Of a DNA stretch of 64,000 bases, positions 33,001 through 41,745 are shown piece by piece. Made by a program: the position numbers and the translations under genes. How positions within the stretch are numbered: the stretch's first letter is position 1; each line of letters starts with the position of its first letter. Location of the stretch: the NCBI GenBank assembly GCA_046533095.1, contig JAJQRA010000042.1, forward strand, positions 25,419 through 89,418, given 5' to 3'. The stretch is from ZAX-1 sp046533095 (GTDB lineage: Bacteria; Bacillota; Clostridia; Lachnospirales; Lachnospiraceae). Under the pieces are notes generated by a model. It was not told where the DNA came from and made no database searches. It saw nothing but the letters and a program-made list of their open reading frames with translations.

Positions 33001-36000
33001 GAGTTTTTGGCTGTTACGCTCCATTCAGCGGTGAAGTTGGAGTAATTAACCTTGATATTGCCTTGATTGCGGTATGGGGTATCAAAGAGTTCATACATAA
33101 ACTCTTGCATATACTCTTTGTCAATCCATGTGCTGCCAATTCGCACCTCAATTTCGCTTGCATCTAAGTCTTTGGGCTGTGCCATTTCAAGGGCTTCTAC
33201 ATTGACCTTGTATTCCTCAGAAGTTCGGGCGACAAGCTCGGCGGTACGCAGTTTTTCACGCACATTGCCCGATAAATATTCATCGGCGGTGACATAGTGT
33301 GGGGGTGCATCGGTGTGGTACAGCTCGGGAATACGGAAGATGACACCTTTGAGCTGTGTTGCGATTTCTTCTTCAGATAGCCCTGTCAGCTCTGCCATAA
33401 AGGACATATCTACCTTTGCTTTTTCGGCAATGGAAACGGCGAGAGCTTCAGAGGGGGTATCCACACTTGTGATTTTTACAGATTTTTTAATGGTGCGTTT
33501 GGTGAACATATCCGCTTTGGCTTTGAGATTGCCGTCCTCGTCCACATCTTCGAGAGAGCAAAGGAGGTAGTAGGAATTGTCCTCACTAAAGGCAATGGAA
33601 TTACCACGGCTGTTAATCAGTCCATATTTTGCGGTAAACCTATCATAGCGCTGATTTAACTTGACCTGTTCGACTTTGATAACCTCATCACTAAAGTCCT
33701 CAAGCTGATAATAAATAAGGTCTTGTACACACTTACGCAGCTCCACAAGCCCTGTAATGCGTTCCTTTGCGGTTTGGTTTAGGGCAGTCTTTACCATGCG
33801 TGAGTTTTCACGGAAATACACCTCACCGTCTACAAGGGCATAGGTGTGGTTTTTCACATTGGGGTCAGCAGGGATAAACACTTGCTCTGATATTTCTAAG
33901 TCGGGCAGATCCGCTTCGCTGATTTCGCCCTCAACATTTAAGACAGCCGCCTTTAACTGCTCAGAGAGGTCTGCACCCTCTATGGGAACACAGGTACTTT
34001 CTTCCCCAAACTGACCGCTGACCATTTCCATGTTGCCGAGTATCATTTCGGGGTGGTCTGCAAAGTAGCTGTTTAGGGTAATGTCATTTTCATCGTAACC
34101 GAGGTGTATCCAATCCCTTTCCACATCAATCGGTCTGTCACGCTTTTGCAGGAAGATAATATCACTGGTGACTTCCGTTCCTGCATTTCTGGTAAATGCG
34201 TTGTTGGGCAGTCTGATTGCTCCAAGCAGTTCAGCCCTCTGTGCAAGGTATCGTCTGACCTCGGGGTTTTTCTTGTCCATTGTTCCCTTAGAGGTGACAA
34301 AGGCAACGATACCGCCGGGGCGAACCTTATCCAACGCCTTTGCAAAGAAATGGTCGTGAATGAGGAAATTTTGGCTGTCATAGCGTTTCTCGGTGAGCTT
34401 GTAGTTGCCAAAGGGTACATTGCCGATGGCAAGGTCGAAAAAGCTGTCGGGCAGCTCTGTTTTCTCAAAGCCTGTTATGGAAATATTGGCAGAGGGATAA
34501 AGCTGTTTTGCAATTCTGCCTGTGATACTGTCAAGCTCCACACCATAGAGGTTAGAGCCTTTCATACTGTCGGGCAGCATACCAAAGAAATTGCCCGTTC
34601 CGGAGGCAGGCTCTAGGATGTTTCCGCTTTTAAATCCCATTTGCTCCACCGCATCGTACATTGCCTTGATGACTGTTGGAGAGGTGTAGTGGGCATTGAG
34701 CGTACTGGCTCTTGCCATGTCGTACTCGTCCTCGGTCAAGAGGTCTTTTAACTGCAAGTATTCGTTGTGCCAGTTGTCTTTGCTTTCATCAAAAGCATCG
34801 GGCAAGCCGCCCCAGCCTACATACTGTGATAGGGTTTCCTGTTCCTCTTTGGTAGCAGGACGGTTTTCTCTTTCAATGGTCTGCAAGGCAGTGATAGCGG
34901 CAACATTACGCTGATATTTTTCACGCTTGCTGCCCTCGCCTAAATGGGTATCGGTAATGCGGAAGTCCTCGGCTTTCTCCTGCATGGACTTAGTTTGTGG
35001 ATAACGCTCCAAAAGCTGTAAAAAGCTCTCTCGGCTTTCTGCTCTCAGCACAGGATAAAACAAAGAGGGGTCACGCAGGGTAACATGATAATCAGTAATT
35101 TCCTCAATCAAAAAAGGCGTACCGTTTTCAAGATAGACGGTATCGCCTTTAGCGTAAGGGATAGGGGCAATTTCAATTTGTGTTTCTCCGGCAGGGATAA
35201 TCTGTTGAACAACCGCCTGCATGGTTTTGTATTCCTCGGGAGTAAGCACATCTTCTGCTTTGATATTGTTGGATTTATTGCCGTAGGTGTCGGGGATAAT
35301 AAACCTGTTCCAGTTGTTACCGTCAGTTTCAAACAATAACCGCTGTTCGCTGTCCTCATTTGGAACAAGCCCACTGCCCGCAAAACGCTCCCATAGTTCT
35401 TGTGGGGCATTGACTTCAACCGTTGCCAAATAGCTGCCTTTTTTCACTTGAAACAGGTCGGTGTTTTCGGTGTTGTACATTTCTATGGTCAGCTTTGCGG
35501 CAATTCGCTCTGCATCACTGATAACTTGCTCCACAAATGAGCTTGACTCATCACTGGCAAGTCGTTCACGCAGCTCCCCAAAATCCACATTGGCAAAGCT
35601 GTCACATTCGACATCGGTGAAAAACTGTTCTTCAGCTACAAGCTGACCGATATGCCTTTGTACCTTTGCCCACGGCAGTTCAAGGGATAAATCGTCTTTG
35701 GTAACGGTAAAGGCAGGGAGATTGCCGCCAAACTCGTTTTTCAGCCATTCGGCTGTACCACGCTCACGGCTGTGGCTCTCCATAAACTCGGTGACTCTTC
35801 GTTTACTGGAAGTATCACCGTTCCATGCTTGCAATGCGGTGTCAATATCGACTTTGGTAATTTCCGTAGGGGTTATAGAGGGGGCTGACTGCACAGTGTC
35901 GGCAGTTTCTTGCTCGGTTATAACCTCTGTTGGCTGTTCGTTTACAGTAGAGCGTATGAAATATGGCTTTTTCTCTCCGTCCTCCATAGATATAAGCACG

Positions 36001-37889
36001 ACATTTCGCCCACTGTCCAGTAGCTTTTGGGTGTACTGCTCAAGTACATTAGAGGGAAAACCGCACATGGGTACACGCTTATCATCAAGACCGATATTGC
36101 GGTAGGTGGAATGCAAGTCCAGTGTTTTTGCTGCAAACTCTGCATCAGCTCCTAAGACCTCGTAAAAATCGCCCAACGGGTACAGCACAATATCATTGGG
36201 GTATTCATTTTTCACATTAAGATAGCCTTGATAAAGGGGTGTAACCTGTGACAGTGGCTTAACAGGTTCGGGAGCTGTGTTTTCAAAGGTATCTGCAAGG
36301 CTAAAATCAATTTGCTTGTTTTCAAAGTTGTGATAGTAAATGTGTATGGTATCGGTGGATAGGCTAATTGCAAAATCCTTATCCTTGCTGAGTTCGGATA
36401 AAAACCTGTTGTTATATATGGCTTCGTTGATTGTGATTTCATCGGTTTTATCCGCACGGTTGAAATAGGTAAAAGCATTTTCGTTATCGTCCTGTGTGAC
36501 AAGGCTTGCGATATAGATAGACAGATTTTTCTTCTTGCTCGAGATATGCTCCCATACTTTGAGTTCGGGTTTTTCGGCATAAAATGTGCCTTTATACTTT
36601 GTATCTAAGCTGTTGAAAAAGTCTACAAGCCAGTTCGCAAGCAAATCTTCCTTTTTTGGCTCAAGGGATAGCTGTGTATCCTCTTTTGTGGACATAGAAA
36701 AAGCAGACGGACTTTGCGTTTTTACACGCTCTTGTCTGTCTGCTATTCTTTGTATCTGCTCTTGTTCTGTGGGGAATAAGGTTAGCTGAAAATAAGCTCC
36801 GTCAGTATCAGTTCTTCTGCTTGGGCTTTGAGGTTGTTCATGTGACCTACCCACTCCATCTGCTGTGTCAGCTTGTCGGGAGGTGTCTGCACTTTCTGCA
36901 AGTCTGCCATTATCTGCGTGAGCCGCCTGTTCGCCGTTTGGTCGATTTCCAATAGGTGAGCTTGCAGTTTCTCGCTCAGTAACAGGTGGTTGAACAGGGC
37001 TTTGCGGTGTTCCTCCAGATAGGTTTTCCTCATTCTGCCGTACTTGCCGAGGGGCTGTGTCGGCTGTTCTGTCAGTGTGATGTTGGGTATCAGATAATCC
37101 CCGTTCCTGCTGTAAGTTAAGTTGTTCATGCTCATTGCTCCTTTCACGCTCTGTTTTGATTATGGTGAGTGATATTTGTCTGAATACCTGCTCGCTTTGT
37201 TCGCTTACTGCCGTACCCAAAAGGCTGACAGCAGCGGAGGTATTAAAGTCGAAGATAGGTAGAAAATCCTCATGGTCGAAGTAGCTTTCAGTATAAAGCC
37301 CACATCGTTGCATAAGGGTGTAGGAGATACTGACAGTGGCGGCATTTTCAAAAGCGATACGAAGATTGTCCTCGTCATAATCCTCTAAAAAACTGTTTTC
37401 TGCAAAGTAGGGTATTTCCTCTTTGTGATTATCATAATACTCTTTCGCCAAATCATTGGCAATGTTGTAAAACCCGTCTGTGAGGTTATCGCTGTACACA
37501 CCAAATTTATCCTCGAGCATTTCTAAAATCAGTTGTTCGTGATAATCCTTCATTTCCCAAAGAAAAGGGCGGCGAGAATTTTCTCGGCCGCCCGTATCAG
37601 ACACATCAAATACATATTTCAGTTTTGGGGTTTCGCCTGTGGGGTCAAGCAGGGCAATGCCCGTAGAGCCACGGCGAACAAATCTGTTCATTTTGTTATT
37701 CCACAGCTCATAATCGGCACAAGCCGTTGCATCGGGTCTTTGTGCGTAAATCATAAGCTGTTCGTGATAAGGGTACTTATACAGCCGCCCCATGGTGGCA
37801 AGAAACCCTGTCCAGTTGGCAAGGCTGCTTGTTAAGTGAGTGGCGGTATCTTCCGCAAGCTGTGCAAAGGCTTGTGCTTTTGTTGGCAT
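30015..37889 (-). CDS. Giant DNA methylase-helicase (LtrC/SNF2-like) of ICE
   Basis: A 2,624-residue protein. In order: an ArdC-like N-terminal region (about 1-130, YPYHEQLMIYAQRPDATACA); a Pro/Gln-rich linker; a MutS domain I-like block (about 545-640, PLYQGYLNVKNEYPNDIVLY then LGDFYEVLG); an N6-adenine methylase (LEPASGTGNFFG about 1090, AIGNVPFGNY about 1158); and an SF2 helicase (HEVGAGKTFGM about 1763, VDEAHSYKTL about 1926, RSGRIIRQGN late). Such proteins are carried by Tn1549-type elements and may methylate and remodel incoming DNA against host restriction. Many long antisense ORFs over it are shadows. Confidence 0.9.
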   Translation of the reverse strand: MPTKAQAFAQLAEDTATHLTSSLANWTGFLATMGRLYKYPYHEQLMIYAQRPDATACADYELWNNKMNRFVRRGSTGIALLDPTGETPKLKYVFDVSDTGGRENSRRPFLWEMKDYHEQLILEMLEDKFGVYSDNLTDGFYNIANDLAKEYYDNHKEEIPYFAENSFLEDYDEDNLRIAFENAATVSISYTLMQRCGLYTESYFDHEDFLPIFDFNTSAAVSLLGTAVSEQSEQVFRQISLTIIKTERERSNEHEQLNLQQERGLSDTQHHTDRTADTAPRQVRQNEENLSGGTPQSPVQPPVTERETASSPIGNRPNGEQAAHADNGRLAESADTSRQADTADGVGRSHEQPQSPSRRTDTDGAYFQLTLFPTEQEQIQRIADRQERVKTQSPSAFSMSTKEDTQLSLEPKKEDLLANWLVDFFNSLDTKYKGTFYAEKPELKVWEHISSKKKNLSIYIASLVTQDDNENAFTYFNRADKTDEITINEAIYNNRFLSELSKDKDFAISLSTDTIHIYYHNFENKQIDFSLADTFENTAPEPVKPLSQVTPLYQGYLNVKNEYPNDIVLYPLGDFYEVLGADAEFAAKTLDLHSTYRNIGLDDKRVPMCGFPSNVLEQYTQKLLDSGRNVVLISMEDGEKKPYFIRSTVNEQPTEVITEQETADTVQSAPSITPTEITKVDIDTALQAWNGDTSSKRRVTEFMESHSRERGTAEWLKNEFGGNLPAFTVTKDDLSLELPWAKVQRHIGQLVAEEQFFTDVECDSFANVDFGELRERLASDESSSFVEQVISDAERIAAKLTIEMYNTENTDLFQVKKGSYLATVEVNAPQELWERFAGSGLVPNEDSEQRLLFETDGNNWNRFIIPDTYGNKSNNIKAEDVLTPEEYKTMQAVVQQIIPAGETQIEIAPIPYAKGDTVYLENGTPFLIEEITDYHVTLRDPSLFYPVLRAESRESFLQLLERYPQTKSMQEKAEDFRITDTHLGEGSKREKYQRNVAAITALQTIERENRPATKEEQETLSQYVGWGGLPDAFDESKDNWHNEYLQLKDLLTEDEYDMARASTLNAHYTSPTVIKAMYDAVEQMGFKSGNILEPASGTGNFFGMLPDSMKGSNLYGVELDSITGRIAKQLYPSANISITGFEKTELPDSFFDLAIGNVPFGNYKLTEKRYDSQNFLIHDHFFAKALDKVRPGGIVAFVTSKGTMDKKNPEVRRYLAQRAELLGAIRLPNNAFTRNAGTEVTSDIIFLQKRDRPIDVERDWIHLGYDENDITLNSYFADHPEMILGNMEMVSGQFGEESTCVPIEGADLSEQLKAAVLNVEGEISEADLPDLEISEQVFIPADPNVKNHTYALVDGEVYFRENSRMVKTALNQTAKERITGLVELRKCVQDLIYYQLEDFSDEVIKVEQVKLNQRYDRFTAKYGLINSRGNSIAFSEDNSYYLLCSLEDVDEDGNLKAKADMFTKRTIKKSVKITSVDTPSEALAVSIAEKAKVDMSFMAELTGLSEEEIATQLKGVIFRIPELYHTDAPPHYVTADEYLSGNVREKLRTAELVARTSEEYKVNVEALEMAQPKDLDASEIEVRIGSTWIDKEYMQEFMYELFDTPYRNQGNIKVNYSNFTAEWSVTAKNSISYDDVAAYATYGTARANAYKIFEDTLNLRDVRIYDTKTEPDGKEIRVLNIKETEAAQQKQQLIKDGFKDWIFRDADRRQTLVKLYNERFNSVRPREYDGSHINFVGMNPQIKLREHQINAIAHILYGNNTLLAHEVGAGKTFGMIAGAMESKRLGLCQKPLFAVPNHLTEQWASEFLRLYPAANILVATKKDFETKNRKKFCARIATGEYDAVIIGHSQFERIPVSLERQERLLREQIDEIEQGIREVKSSGGEGFTVKQFERTKKGLIERLKKLEARERKDSVVTFEQLGVDRLYVDEAHSYKTLFTFTKMRNVAGLSTSDAQKSSDMFLKCHYMDELTGGKGTVFATGTPVSNSMVELYTMQRYLQYDTLREKGLLHFDAWASTFGETVTQNELAPEGKGYRPRTRFSRFFNLPELMSMFKEVADIKTADELNLPTPEVIYETVVAKPTEIQQELVQELSERAAKIHNDRIDPSIDNMLKVTSDGRKLGLDQRVINPLLPDDKGSKVNTCVNNILRIWEDGKDDKLTQLLFCDLSTPKGRPQADKVAKAGGGAINGVELHALEDALPDDVTAPQAQFSIYEDIREKLIAKGVPAAEVAFIHEANTDTRKKELFAKMRNGDVRVLLGSTAKCGAGMNVQDRLVALHDLDCPWRPGDLTQRSGRIIRQGNSNEQVKIFRYVTEDTFDAYLWQTVENKQKFISQIMTSKSPVRSCEDIDEAALSYAEIKALCAGNPLIKEKMDLDIEVAKLKLLKASYQSTKYRLEDNLLKHFPESIERHNGYIKGFEQDIVTLTEHPPKVPQGELLKDDFKITIKGDTLIDKDNAGAAILEACKEVKNSDPIEIGSYKGFTMYLSYAAFGNEHTLTLKGAMSHTTKLGLDARGNLTRIDNALNNMPQRLQSVQKELENLYNQQTAAKLEVQKPFMQEQELKEKTARLAVLDKELNMSAMRSAPLRDTAMVSKQARPSILESLKQQTPKSTTTPKKSKAEREER

Positions 37890-37891
37890 TT

Positions 37892-38122
37892 TTAGTCCTC
37901 CTGTTCCTCAAAATCGGGAATAAGCTCACCCGAAAGGCTTTCAAATTCCTCATCACTCATAGCTAACAGCTTATCTATAACCGTCTTGGTGAGGGCAAGC
38001 AGCTCGGTTTCATCTGCTGCAAGGTAGCTTTGCATTTCGGTAAGCTCGGACAGCAAATCCGTCCTTGAGCCTATATTGTAAATGCACATCAAATTGCTTT
38101 CTTCCACTGTAAATCTGCTCAT
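37892..38122 (-). CDS. Transposon-transfer assisting protein (TTRAP-like)
   Basis: A 76-residue acidic protein (MSRFTVEESNLMCIYNIGSR … MSDEEFESLSGELIPDFEEQ). It matches TTRAP-type small proteins that accompany Tn1549-like transfer genes; the mechanism is unknown. It is packed between the giant methylase-helicase (2 bp gap) and the ArdC-like gene (2 bp gap). Confidence 0.8.
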   Translation of the reverse strand: MSRFTVEESNLMCIYNIGSRTDLLSELTEMQSYLAADETELLALTKTVIDKLLAMSDEEFESLSGELIPDFEEQED

Positions 38123-38124
38123 AA

Positions 38125-40473
38125 TTATCGCTCCATTTCCGCACCGTATGAAGGTGCTTTTTTAGATTTTTCTTTTTCCTGCGGCGGCTTTGTTTTAAGC
38201 TGTTCCATGACCGACTGCTTTTCTTCCCTGCGTGTAGCATCAAGCAAATCCATAAGTGAGATAGGGTTGCCTCTTTTGGCATCTTCCTCGAGCTGTGCTA
38301 CGGTGGGCTGATTGTTGATAACACCGTCAATCTGATTGTAGTTTTGCTCGGTGGACAGTTCAGCGGTACGGAGAGGGTTATCCTCATTTCTAATAGCAAA
38401 GGCACGAGTACCATTGCCCATAATGTGATATGCACCGTCATCAGAGCTGTGGTGGTAGCCATAGCCTGCTGCTTTCATCTGTTCCGTTGTCATATCGGTA
38501 AGAAAAAAGTTGCCTCGAGGGGTTTGTACTTTCTCGCCAGTAAGGAAGTTGTCCGGCATAGGGGTTGCAGGCTCCGCAAACTGTGGCAGTTCTTTAAAAT
38601 CGTAGCTGTCGCAGTAATGGTATGTTACAACACCGCTTTGCTTGATAGCAACGATGTCGCTGACCGATAAGGAATGACCTTTGAAATCCGCAGGGTGGTC
38701 ATTGTTAAAACGCTCCCATATTTCCTCAAGCCTATCTCTTTGACTGGCATACTGTGTAAACGGCTCGGTATATACAAAATTGTAGTTATCACGCTCCACT
38801 AAAAGCCCACGGCTCTTTAACCAGTCCAGTCCTTCAAAGCGGTAATCTCTAAGCTCATCACCGTCTTTTAGCTGATAAATGGCAAAGGCATCTTTGCTGT
38901 GTTCTAAAAAGAGCTGTTCGCTCATGTCGGGCGAGAGCGTATCAGTGCCTTTCATTTCCTCATATTCTTGCAGAGCAAGCCAGTCGGCTTGTTCAATGCC
39001 AAATAAACCACTGTGATTGTCGATGTCCTCACGGTCAAAAACCATTGCTTCGGTATTGTCCTCATAAAGCAGATACACCGTCAAATCCTGTTCAAACAGT
39101 TCGGCGGCTCGCTCTTTTGAGAGAGGTAATAGCTCATCAGAGAGGTAGCCATAGGCATTGCGGTCTGCAATGCTCACATCGGGGTCGGGCATGGGGTGGC
39201 TGTGTTCCGGGGCAGACGGCTCGGGCATGGGGGCTTTTTCGGTATCTACCACAGGTTCAATGCTGTCAAAATGCTCTCTGAGGTCATCAAAGCCATTCCA
39301 AACATCATCTAATACAAGGTTTGCATGGCTGTCCACAATCACACAAGTGGCTTCATCGCCGTGTTCCTCATGTTCAAGGAGAAAGTATGGGGTGCTGTTT
39401 ATCTCGGCGGTATCAATGACATACCAAGTGCCGATATGCCCCTCCACCTCAATATTAGAGCTGCCCTCGGTAATTTGCCCCTTGTCGGGGGCGGGGGCTT
39501 GCTCCAATGCAGGTGTTTCTGTGGCAATATCCATGCCACGCTCTTTGATAATCTCGGCAAAGTGAGTATCAATACCGCTTATCAGCTCCGATGAGGTCTT
39601 ATTTATGGTTTCAAGAGAAGCTCGAAGCTCGGCAAGCTCCTTGCCCTTGCTCCAAGTAGCAATATAGCCCAAGCTGTTTTCGGCAGTCTGTATGCCATAG
39701 TAACTGCAAACAGCAAAGGAGATACTTTCGGCTTCAACTTCCTCGGTGTTACGGTCTTTGGGCTTAATGGGCTTTGTATTTTCGCCCTGCTGTGCTTGCA
39801 GTTCCTTTTCCATTTCTCGGTTGTGCAGGAGAGAATGTGCGACTTCGTGAATGGCGGCAGAAATGGTCTGCACCTCGCTCATGCCCTCACGAATTGCAAT
39901 TCTCTTATCCTCAATGTGATAGTAACCGTCTGTATCCTCAGACATTGTCTTGATTTCAATGGGAACAGGTGCGGTGCGTTTCACCGCTTCCATGAATACC
40001 TCAAACTGCTCCACATTACCTGTCAGATTGCTTGCAAGGGTGGGTAGCGGCTCACCCTCTGTTTGCGACACATCAAATACCGATACCACACGAAACATGG
40101 GTATCTGTATTTCTACTTCCTCGGTCTGCACCTTGCCGCTTACATCAAGGATAGGTGCTTTAGTTTGTGGGTCGAGCTTTTCTCGTTCCTCCTTGATTTT
40201 GTACGGGGTAGGTGCAATGATTTTAATGCCCTTTTCGCCCTTTTTGACATAACGGGAAAATCCGTCACGCCATTTGTTAAAGCCTGCAACAAGAGTTGCA
40301 TCGGGCTTTTGCATGGATATTAGCATAGTGTTGTTAAGAGAATATTTGTGAAAGCGGCTCATGGTCTGAAGATAGCTCTTGTATTTATCGCTCTCAAAAA
40401 GCTCCTTTATGCCTGTTTCAATGCTGTCGGTTATCTCTTTTAACCGTTCTTTCGGGTTTTGTTTTTCTGCCAT
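38125..40473 (-). CDS. ArdC-like protein with metallopeptidase and YodL/DUF4316-like regions
   Basis: A 782-residue protein. The N-terminus is ArdC-like (SRFHKYSLNNTMLISMQKPD then RYVKKGEKGIKI, about 40-95), followed by a zinc-peptidase helix IHEVAHSLLHNREME (HEVAH about 208-212), then long regions with repeated segments such as YGYLSDELLPLSKERAAELF (YodL-like) and HHSSDDGAYHIMGNGTRAFA (DUF4316-like). ArdC proteins bind ssDNA and protect it from restriction in the recipient. It is encoded right after a terminator-like hairpin at 40510. Confidence 0.85.
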   Translation of the reverse strand: MAEKQNPKERLKEITDSIETGIKELFESDKYKSYLQTMSRFHKYSLNNTMLISMQKPDATLVAGFNKWRDGFSRYVKKGEKGIKIIAPTPYKIKEEREKLDPQTKAPILDVSGKVQTEEVEIQIPMFRVVSVFDVSQTEGEPLPTLASNLTGNVEQFEVFMEAVKRTAPVPIEIKTMSEDTDGYYHIEDKRIAIREGMSEVQTISAAIHEVAHSLLHNREMEKELQAQQGENTKPIKPKDRNTEEVEAESISFAVCSYYGIQTAENSLGYIATWSKGKELAELRASLETINKTSSELISGIDTHFAEIIKERGMDIATETPALEQAPAPDKGQITEGSSNIEVEGHIGTWYVIDTAEINSTPYFLLEHEEHGDEATCVIVDSHANLVLDDVWNGFDDLREHFDSIEPVVDTEKAPMPEPSAPEHSHPMPDPDVSIADRNAYGYLSDELLPLSKERAAELFEQDLTVYLLYEDNTEAMVFDREDIDNHSGLFGIEQADWLALQEYEEMKGTDTLSPDMSEQLFLEHSKDAFAIYQLKDGDELRDYRFEGLDWLKSRGLLVERDNYNFVYTEPFTQYASQRDRLEEIWERFNNDHPADFKGHSLSVSDIVAIKQSGVVTYHYCDSYDFKELPQFAEPATPMPDNFLTGEKVQTPRGNFFLTDMTTEQMKAAGYGYHHSSDDGAYHIMGNGTRAFAIRNEDNPLRTAELSTEQNYNQIDGVINNQPTVAQLEEDAKRGNPISLMDLLDATRREEKQSVMEQLKTKPPQEKEKSKKAPSYGAEMER

Positions 40474-40509
40474 AGAGGTGTACTCCTTTCTGTTTTTGGG
40501 TATAAAAAA

Positions 40510-40535
40510 AGCACTCTTGATTTCTCAAAAGTGCT
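40510..40535 (-). terminator. Intra-operon terminator-like hairpin
   Basis: On the minus strand AGCACTTTTGA-GAAA-TCAAGAGTGCT is followed by seven T's and then, about 20 bases later, the ribosome binding site of the ArdC-like gene. Position between cargo (40552) and backbone gene suggests partial termination. Confidence 0.7.
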
Positions 40536-40551
40536 TAGTTTAGCATTTTAT

Positions 40552-41667
40552 TTAATTGTGACTACACAATATTTTAATATCTTTATCTCTTTGCGTTTGG
40601 GTATATGCATTAAAAATGTGAGGAACATTTCCAAATTGCAGCTTAATTAAATTTGTATGTGCATTATTTATACAATAAGGAAGAAGATAAAATTTTTCAC
40701 CACCACATTTTTGTCGAATAACATCAACTATATGAAATGCGTTCTCAACAACAATATGCTGTTTTACATACATGGTATCCTTTTCATATAAAAACAGCTT
40801 TAAGAGATAGCCTAAAAGAACAGATGACAGCTTGTAAGCGTATTGCGATGATGTTTCTTCAATTAACTCTGTCACCCTATTTGCATCAACCGAATTTGAA
40901 ACTTCTTTAAAATCAAATATGGTATCCAGTAATGGAGCTTCTAAACAATCCAACTCATTAAAATCGTTATCTTTCAACGACACTCCCTCATAAACTGTTC
41001 GTCCATATTTTTCGTGTATGCTTGCATGTTCACTTGCAACATCTTCACCATGTTGACATCTGGATTTTCTGTAAATCTTCTCCCTAAACAAGTATGTGTA
41101 GTCACCAAATATTGCTGAAAGGTCATTTGCACAAGCATCTTCAAATGAAATTTTATATGAACTTGATTTCTCACGAAATATTTCGATGGAGTTAATGGTC
41201 CAAATAAAGTTCTTTCTCCAAAACAAAGCAAATACTAAAGGATACTTTTTTTGCTCAGCATATTGCCTAAGGACGTCATATTTATATTTCGGAAAATCAA
41301 AAGTTTCTTTGTCGGCATCAATTAGCTTAGCTTCAACAAGAACATTTGAAAAACATGTTTTACTGCCAGCTTCGAAACAAACCTCATAGTCAGGTGTTTG
41401 CATATCTTCCTTTGATTTTTCAGGAAATTGTTCTTGTCCAAGAGGTGTAATTAATTTAACCCATGGCAAAAGAGAATAGATGCGTTGAAACAAATCTTCA
41501 GCCGCATAGCCTTTTTCAAATCGCTTAAATTGCCCTCTCAATTCTTCATCAGAAACAGTGAGTTCTAACAATTTGACTATATTCTCATCGCTAAAGTCCT
41601 TCCCCATATCTTTAGATGCTTTAACTATGTCATAAACAAATCGCATTGCTTGTATTGGATTAGACAT
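40552..41667 (-). CDS. Unrecognised protein with PD-(D/E)XK-like nuclease signs (cargo)
   Basis: A 371-residue soluble protein. TPDYEVCFEAGS (PDYE, about 91-95) and LVEAKLIDAD (EAK, about 113-115), followed by YKYDVLRQYAEQKKYPLVFA, resemble the core of PD-(D/E)XK nucleases. I do not recognise the family. It lies between the ArdC-like gene and topB, on the operon strand, but has its own TATAAT (41690-41695) upstream and is A/T-richer than its neighbours. This suggests cargo, perhaps a restriction-like or defence enzyme. Alternative: a non-catalytic REase-fold protein. Confidence 0.5.
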   Translation of the reverse strand: MSNPIQAMRFVYDIVKASKDMGKDFSDENIVKLLELTVSDEELRGQFKRFEKGYAAEDLFQRIYSLLPWVKLITPLGQEQFPEKSKEDMQTPDYEVCFEAGSKTCFSNVLVEAKLIDADKETFDFPKYKYDVLRQYAEQKKYPLVFALFWRKNFIWTINSIEIFREKSSSYKISFEDACANDLSAIFGDYTYLFREKIYRKSRCQHGEDVASEHASIHEKYGRTVYEGVSLKDNDFNELDCLEAPLLDTIFDFKEVSNSVDANRVTELIEETSSQYAYKLSSVLLGYLLKLFLYEKDTMYVKQHIVVENAFHIVDVIRQKCGGEKFYLLPYCINNAHTNLIKLQFGNVPHIFNAYTQTQRDKDIKILCSHN

Positions 41668-41745
41668 TTAATCACCACCTTATAAAATAATTATACATCA
41701 CGTTAGTATAAAATTCTACGGAAATGATGTTAAACTTTCGTCACA

